Origin: Distichodus sexfasciatus
Lineage: Eukaryota; Chordata; Actinopteri; Characiformes; Distichodontidae
Assembly: GCA_032718565.1 (NCBI GenBank)
Contig: JAVGVS010000004.1
Coordinates: 9,869,072 to 9,933,071, forward strand
Direction of reading: 5' to 3'
Length of the DNA: 64,000 nt
The number at the start of each line of letters is the position of its first letter. Position 1 is the first letter of the stretch. The translations under genes and the position numbers were made by a program. The notes beneath the pieces are model-generated. The model did not search any database and was not told the origin of the DNA. It saw only the letters and a list, made by a program, of their open reading frames with translations. Positions 63,901 to 64,000 of this stretch are shown piece after piece.

Positions 63901-64000
63901 TTAAGTTCACTCGATAAACTTCTGCAGCTCTGCAATTGCGTGTCAGACAAATGGGGCTCATTTGATGACTAAAAGCATTTAACACATATTTTTACTGCAT

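Overview
This is a piece of a teleost fish nuclear genome. The genes are split into many short exons with GT-AG introns. Between and inside them lie typical fish repeats: hAT-like elements, Tc1/mariner, an L1-Tx1-type LINE, a Ty3/gypsy remnant, two tRNA-derived SINE families and long microsatellites. The species cannot be named from the sequence. All exon boundaries below were read by hand from splice signals, reading-frame phase and remembered protein-family similarity; nothing was computed or searched.

Layout. (1) About 1.5-5.8 kb, minus strand: the first three coding exons of a DOC2-family gene (Munc13-interacting N-terminus and the start of C2A); the rest lies left of the window. (2) About 5.8-26.4 kb: a gene-poor interval with hAT remnants, a palindromic minisatellite, a block of purine/pyrimidine microsatellites, non-repetitive blocks that may be conserved non-coding elements, a dead L1-Tx1 LINE on the minus strand (20.6-23.6 kb), and a broken duplicate of ADP-ribosylhydrolase exons 3-4 (25.4-26.0 kb). 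(3) 26.4-35.8 kb and 40.4-44.0 kb, plus strand: two tandem, apparently intact ADPRH (ARH1-type protein-ADP-ribosylarginine hydrolase) genes with the same 8-exon structure and identical intron phases. They are separated by a ~1 kb minisatellite and a Ty3/gypsy fragment. (4) 46-55.3 kb, plus strand: a complete mto1 gene, encoding the mitochondrial tRNA wobble-uridine modification enzyme (GidA/MnmG family). (5) 55.7-62.6 kb, minus strand: the last nine exons of a tectonic gene, best match TCTN1 (ciliary transition zone). It converges tail-to-tail on mto1, and its 5' end lies right of the window.

The genes do not form a pathway: they cover synaptic vesicle priming, reversal of arginine ADP-ribosylation, mitochondrial tRNA modification and ciliary gating. 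The most unusual local biology is how transposons interact with the ADPRH cluster. The end of a hAT-like element forms the splice acceptor of exon 3 in the second gene. The broken third copy begins exactly at the edge of the same element, as if the element carried the exons. Another hAT-like element with an 8-bp target duplication lies just after the stop codon and supplies the first AATAAA.
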